From assembly GCF_000499385.1 (NCBI RefSeq), contig NW_013654880.1:10001-74000 (forward strand): 64,000 nt of DNA. The letters run 5' to 3'. Shown in pieces: positions 59,502 through 64,000 of this stretch. The stretch's first letter is position 1, and each line of letters begins with the position of its first letter. The notes beneath the pieces were generated by a model. The model made no database searches. It worked only from the letters and a program-made list of their open reading frames with translations, and was not told the origin of the DNA. Made by a program: the position numbers and the translations under genes. The stretch comes from Eimeria necatrix (lineage: Eukaryota; Apicomplexa; Conoidasida; Eucoccidiorida; Eimeriidae).

Positions 59502-59552
<51 letters not shown>

Positions 59553-60445
59553 AGCAGCTGCCAGGTGCGTGTGAGCTCGCGCCACTCGGCCTCGAGCCTG
59601 CGGCGGTACTGCAGCGCGCGCAGCCTCGCGCCGCGAAAGCCCCACAGCCCCACGCGGAAGTAAAGATCTGCGCGGACGAAGAAGTTGCGTTCTGCGCAGC
59701 GGCGGTCGAACTGCACCCGCCAGGCCCCGCTGGGGTGCCACCGCACGCCCCGCCCCGGCGGCAGGTACTGCCCCCAGTCCACTGCAGCAGCAGCAGCAGC
59801 AGCAGCGCCGGACCCGCTCAGCAGCAGCCGCCGCACTGGCCCCGAGTTCACCAGCGACAGCGGCAGAGGCGCCGCTGCGCCCCGCACGGCCGCCCCGGGG
59901 GCCCCGGGGGCCCCGGGGGCCCCGGGGGCCCCGGGGGCGTCGGGGGCCCCGGGGGCGTCGGGGGCCCCGGGGGCCCCGGGGGGCCCTGGGGCCTCGGGGG
60001 GGGGCCTGTAGGGCTCCTGCTTGGGGCGCAATATGCGCATTTGGTGGCGCCGCTTCTGAGTCACTCGCTTCACGCCGAAGGCCCGCTGCTGCTGCAGTGC
60101 GCAGCCGCTCACAGGGGGGCTTGCTGCTGCTGCTGCAGCAACGGGGAACCACGCTCCCGCTGCTGCTGCTGCTGCTGCTGCAGGGACGCGGAAGATGCAG
60201 GCGCGCGGGAGCAGAGCAGACTGGCACGCGAAGGACGTGGAAACCTTTGCTGCTGCTCCTGCTGCTCCTGCTGCTCCTGGTGCTGCTCCGGATAGAGGGA
60301 AAGTCCTGCGGCCTCCAGCCCACCAGGCTCCGCAGCGGGGAGCAGCAGCAGCAGCTGCTGCTGCTGCATGCAGCCTCCGCGATAGGAGAGATACAAAAAA
60401 TATGCCTGAGGAGCTCAGGGCAGCTCTCCAACTGGCGCCGCTCAT
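59502..60445 (-). CDS. AP2-domain protein, truncated by the gap; possible mitochondrial targeting
   Basis: ATG at 60445-60443. Residues 1-50 ([20 protein letters not shown]) are hydrophobic and basic without acids, like a mitochondrial presequence. Residues about 125-150 are basic ([20 protein letters not shown]). A collagen-like [12 protein letters not shown] run from GGGGCCCC DNA follows. Residues about 230-288 are an AP2 domain: [16 protein letters not shown], then [20 protein letters not shown] and [14 protein letters not shown]. These keep the GV, W, F, GF and AR positions of the apicomplexan AP2 fold. A polyGln tract then runs into the gap. It may be a DNA-binding factor, or an organellar protein that uses the AP2 fold. 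The 3' part is missing or beyond the gap. Confidence 0.7.
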
Positions 60446-60857
60446 CTTCCTTGGGGGCCCCCTATACCGTCAAAGGTCCTGGGGGCCCCCCTGCTGGGCC
60501 CTATTTATGGCTAGCTGTGGCTAGCTGCTGCTCGCTGGGGTAAGAAGTCGCTGAAGAGGAACAAAGTTCACTATTTGCCGTTTATTCTTCTGCGAAGGAG
60601 GTTCCAGGAGGCAACCCCATTGCGGAGGGCCCCCCCTGGGGGCCTCAAGGACCCAGCGGAGGCCCCCAGGGGGCCCCCCGGGTCCTCAAGGGCCCCTCAA
60701 ACTGGCATCGGAGTCCATGAAATGCCTTCAAAAGGTTATTTAATCGTAATTGTTTATCATTTTTCAGGGATTTAGTCATTTAGCTGCGGGGATAGCCGGA
60801 AGACAAGACCCCCAGCCCTTCGTGGGGTCCTTATGTCTTGAGGCTACGGCGGGGACG

Positions 60858-61900
60858 ATGAGGCCCTTGCGGCTTTGTGCTGCTGCTGCTGCTGCTGTTT
60901 GCTGCTGCCGCTTGGTCTCCTCTCTCTCTGTACACAGCACAGCCAGAAATGGCTTCTCCCGGGGTGCACTCATGCCTGCTGCTGCAGCTGCTCTGCAGCC
61001 GCAGCAGCAGCAGCAGCACCTGCTGCTGCCCCCACAGACATGTCACGAGAACACCAGCGCGAGGCCCTCCTCAGGGGCCCCTGCCTTCGTGAGGCTGTGG
61101 CCTGGGGGCCCTGGGAGTCGATCCCAGGGCCCCCATGCAAATCGATCCCAGCAGCTCCCAAGCCGTTCGCTGCAGCAGGGGCTGTGGGGCCCCCCCAGGT
61201 GCAGCAGGCGCAGCAGCAGCACCTCCTCTTGGGGCCTCGGGGCCCCCCTACTGGCCTCAACGGGTGCGGGGGGCCCCCAAGAGGCTGAGACTGATGAGGA
61301 CCTTGTGGATTTTGAGCCTTGGGGGCCCCAGGCTTCCCCAGAAATATCTCCCGAGGGCCCCCCCGCTCAAGTGCCCTTGAGGGAGTTGGGGGCCCCCCGG
61401 ATCCCGGGAGCTATAGATGTTCATTTCGGGGCCCCTGGCGGGGCCCAGAGGCCGGAGGGGGGCCCCCCCCCCGGGGGGGCCCCCCAGGGGCCCCCAGAGG
61501 CCCAGAGGGCCTGGAAGCACCTGCAGTTGCCGCTGGAAAGTTTTCTCTTCTTAGCTGTTGACGCAGAGACAGACGCAATTAGTTTCCTTAAGGAGGGTGC
61601 CACCCACTTCCTGAGAAATGCCCACTCGAAGACAGGGGGCCCCCAGGGGGGCCCCCAGGGGGGCCCCCAGGGGGGCCCCCAGGGGGGCCCCTATGCGGGG
61701 GAGGCCCTCGGGGCCGACGCCTACGAGCTGCGGCTGGCCCATGCGTTGTTCACAGAAGCAGCAGCTGCTGCAGTGCAGCGGAGAGTGGCAGCTCAGTCTG
61801 CTGCTGCCAAAGATGCTGCTGCATTTAAGACTTTAAAGAAGCAAGTAGACTCCTTCTTCCAGGCCCTGTACCCGCGCGTGCCCTCGCCGCGGCCCGCGCT

Positions 61901-61941
<41 letters not shown>

Positions 61942-62201
61942 TGGATTCTCCCTTGCAGAAGGTGGCAGAGACCTGGGAGGAGTTCAGAAAGACTCTCTTC
62001 TCCTCAGAAGAAGTTCCTCCTTTCCAGAATGTCCCTGTAGTCATTCAAAAGGGTCAAAACCCTTTGTGGGGTGTTCATAGAGCTGCAGCCACTGAGGGGG
62101 CCCCCGGGGGCCCCCCGCTGCGGCGGAAGCTGCTGCTGCGGCTGCCCGAGCTGGCCCTCCACGAGGCCCTTCTGAGGCCCCTGGCAGCCTCCTCTGAGGA
62201 G

Positions 62202-62239
<38 letters not shown>

Positions 62240-63564
62240 CGCTGCTGCTGGCAGCAGCCGCATCCTTCGCTGGGCAATCCTCAGCGCCATGGTCAGGTAC
62301 AGGGAGCTGCTGGACCCTGAGCTCTTTGACCTCCAGCCGGACCCGAGGGGCCCCCTAGAGGGGCCCCCAGGGGGCCCCATGAGTGTAGGTGAGTTCTTGC
62401 CTTTTGGGGCTTTCAAAAGGTACCTTTTGGGGGCCCCTGGGGGGCCCCCGCAGCCCCAAAGCCCCAGCTTCGCCCCCAGACCCTGTGCGAGTGAATAGCC
62501 CGAGTCTTCTTACAGGCTCAGGGTGAGGGTCTGGGGCCTAGGGTTTAGGGTTTGGGGCCTAGGGTTAAGGGTTTGGGGCCTAGGGTTTAGGGTTTGGGGC
62601 CTAGGGTTTAGGGTTTGGGGCCCTACGGTTAGGCTGTGTGTGGCTTTCAGGCCTCTCAGCTGCTGCGCGGCGGCGGCGGCTGCTGCTGCTGCAGACCCTC
62701 TTCGAGGCTTACCCTAGTGCGGCCCCAAGGGGGGCCCCAAGGGGGGCCCCAGGGGGGGCCCCCAGCGGGGGCCTCCGGGCCCGCAGGGCCAACCCTTTGT
62801 GGCTGCTTCCCCTGGGGGCCCCCCTGAGGGCCTGGATGGAAGCTGCTGCTGACCGCGGCCCGGGATGGGGGCCCCCCTTGCCCCACCAGTTGTCTTTATC
62901 GCAGCGGCGGCTGCTCTGCAGCTGGCTGGGGGGCCCCTGCACAAGGCTGTGAGTGCTGCGTGGGCCCAGGGGCCCCCGCTGCTTCCCAGGGGCCCCCGCT
63001 GCTTCCCAGGGGCCCCCGCTGCTTCCCAGGGGCCCCTGCTGCTTCCTAGGGCCCCCGCTGCTTCCTGGGGGCCCCCCAGTTGCTGCACAAGAGCCACAAG
63101 GGCTTGAGGCTGAGGGCTCGGGGCTTGGGGTTTGGGGCTTGTGTGCTGCAGGGACCTCAGCTCTGTATTCCAGGCACTGCAGCAAAGCGGTGCAGCAGCA
63201 AACTGCGAAGAAGCAGCAGCGCTGCTGGAGGGCTTTTTGCTGTCGCTGGACCTCAAGCCCCCCGAGCTGGACAAGCTGGACGAGCAGCTGCAGCGGGCGG
63301 GGGAGTGGGGCCCGGGGGGCCCCCTGCGCGGCCCCCAGGGGGGCCCCCCAGGCCTGCTGGGGGGCCCCTTCGGGGGCCCCCGCGAGGCAGACTGCACCAG
63401 CGCTGCTGCCCTGCTGGCCATCCCGGCCTTCATTGAGGCCCTCACTCTCAATGGAGTCGAGGCTGGGGCCCGCGTTGTGGCTCCTTTGATGGCGCAGCTG
63501 AATGAGCAGTCCCGCAGTTTGGCGGCGGCGCTGGACTTGCCCTCAGCAGCAGAGTTCAGCCAGG

Positions 63565-63601
<37 letters not shown>

Positions 63602-64000
63602 AGGGGGGCATCTTAGGCAGCTCTCGCGGGAACAGCTGCTGCAGCAGCGAGAAGAGTTCTTGATGCTTCTGAACACGATCGAGAGGCGGCTGCTAGTGGT
63701 ACGGGACTTCCCCAAATGCTCCCAGCAGCAACAGCAGCAGCAGCAGCAGCAAATGCGTTAGAGCTGCCACTGTTCGCAGCTCTCGTGCAGCAATGCTCCT
63801 TTGTTGCTGCTGCTTCGCAGGCTATCACCGAGACCCTAGAAGGCTCAATTTTGGGGGGCACTGCCCTTCACGCGCGGAGGCTGGCTCCGGAGCCTGAGGG
63901 GCCCCCCCCAGCAGATGATGAAGAAGCTGCAGTGAGGACTTTTGTGGAGGCCCAGATGTTTCTGCGAGACCTCTTTCACACCATGCGGAAGACCCTGCAG
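60858..64000 (+). CDS. Unrecognised protein with N-terminal targeting signal (3' end beyond window)
   Basis: Exons 60858-62388, 62651-62948, 63152-63698 and 63821 to the edge join GT-AG with phases 1, 2 and 0. The N-terminus (MRPLRLCAAAAAAVCCCRLV) is a signal peptide or organelle presequence followed by Ser/Arg-rich sequence. Conserved-looking helical blocks are ESFLFLAVDAETDAISFLKE, FKTLKKQVDSFFQALYPRVP, KVAETWEEFRKTLFSSEEVP, RRKLLLRLPELALHEALLRP, ALLEGFLLSLDLKPPELDKL and VEAQMFLRDLFHTMRKTLQ. Between them lie GGPQ repeats and polyGln. Start 60858 is the first ATG in frame. No domain is recognised. The targeting signal and Arg-rich helical content would suit an apicoplast or mitochondrial protein, but this is inference. 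Confidence 0.7.
61632..61696 (+). repeat. (GGGGGGCCCCCA)n coding for Gly-Gly-Pro-Gln
   Basis: Five copies of a 12-base unit in frame within exon 1 of the gene at 60858. Each unit is an almost perfect G6C5 hairpin. Confidence 0.95.
62523..62632 (+). repeat. Telomere-like GGGGCCTAGGGTTTAGGGTTT repeats in an intron
   Basis: Four copies of a 21-base unit, each containing two TTTAGGG-type heptamers and a GGGGCC block, inside intron 1 (62389-62650) of the gene at 60858. The orientation is opposite to the 13473 array. A shorter degenerate patch (GGGCTTGGGGTTTGGGGC) lies in the next intron at 63110-63140. Confidence 0.92.
62963..63075 (+). repeat. GGGGCCCCCGCTGCTTCCCA repeat in an intron
   Basis: Six tandem 20-base units in intron 2 (62949-63151) of the gene at 60858. 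Confidence 0.93.

Larger units (their letters stand above)
1..64000. repeat. Dispersed CAG/CTG tracts throughout
   Basis: Well over a hundred CAG or CTG runs of 4 to 25 units occur in genes, introns and between genes. They are densest at 1-7500, 13800-25000 and 37900-43500, and nearly absent at 7980-8450, 12000-13780, 25300-26300, 27700-28700 and 45000-48500. They give Gln, Ser or Ala by frame in coding exons. Eimeria genomes are known for this class of repeat. Confidence 0.97.

Noticed and set aside
1..64000. CRISPR array or prokaryotic mobile element suggested by regular repeats
   Set aside because: Repeats are contiguous or CAG-like without unique equal-length spacers, no cas or transposase motifs are seen, and the genes have spliceosomal introns.

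Overview
The window looks like repeat-rich nuclear DNA of a coccidian apicomplexan, most likely an Eimeria species. The evidence is (i) hundreds of CAG/CTG tracts that give polyGln, polyAla and polySer runs inside otherwise recognisable eukaryotic proteins, (ii) an interstitial array of the apicomplexan/plant-type telomere unit AAACCCT, (iii) short multi-exon genes with GT-AG introns, and (iv) an AP2-type domain. Bacterial signals (operons, Shine-Dalgarno sites) are absent. Because CAG tracts have no stops in any sense frame, long open frames cover both strands and most of them are not genes. I called genes from conserved protein motifs, matching splice phases and sense-strand CAG.

Layout. 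1-7090 (minus): most of an exportin (XPO4/XPO7-type karyopherin), running off the left edge. 7091-13700: AT-rich and satellite-rich, with GCTAGC islands, TATA and TTATA arrays, a decamer array, a polypurine block and a (AAACCCT)n array. It also holds an unrecognised minus-strand gene (9288-12606) whose small exons lie far apart. 14766-19824 (minus): a DDHD-domain phospholipase-like protein. 20747-22629 (plus): a complete PDAP1/HASPP28 homologue. 23036-25185 (minus): an atypical Rab-like small GTPase. 26025-27711: a doubtful minus-strand gene over a GGGGCCCC/CAG minisatellite. 28912-34528 (plus): a complete 1405-residue signal-peptide, coiled-coil, single-pass membrane protein. 34529-37885: no gene seen, GCTAGC and GGGGCCCC repeats. 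37886-43746 (plus): a class II eIF4E (4EHP-like) cap-binding protein with very long low-complexity ends. 45180-46713: weak minus-strand exons. 47729-51008 (minus): phosphatidylserine decarboxylase, with an upstream signal-peptide exon chain to 53118 that may be its own N-terminus. 55588-57645 (plus): a Gln-rich nuclear-type ORF. 59390-59489: a 100-N assembly gap. 59502-60445 (minus): an AP2-domain protein cut by the gap. 60858 to the right edge (plus): an organelle-targeted-looking protein of unknown function.

The genes do not form one pathway. They cover nuclear export, lipid metabolism (a DDHD lipase and PSD), vesicle traffic, translation control, an AP2 protein and lineage-specific proteins. 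What unites the window is its repeat grammar: CAG in the sense strand is mostly coding, while CTG in the sense strand is mostly intronic and often forms the 3' splice site itself, as (CTG)nCAG followed directly by the exon.
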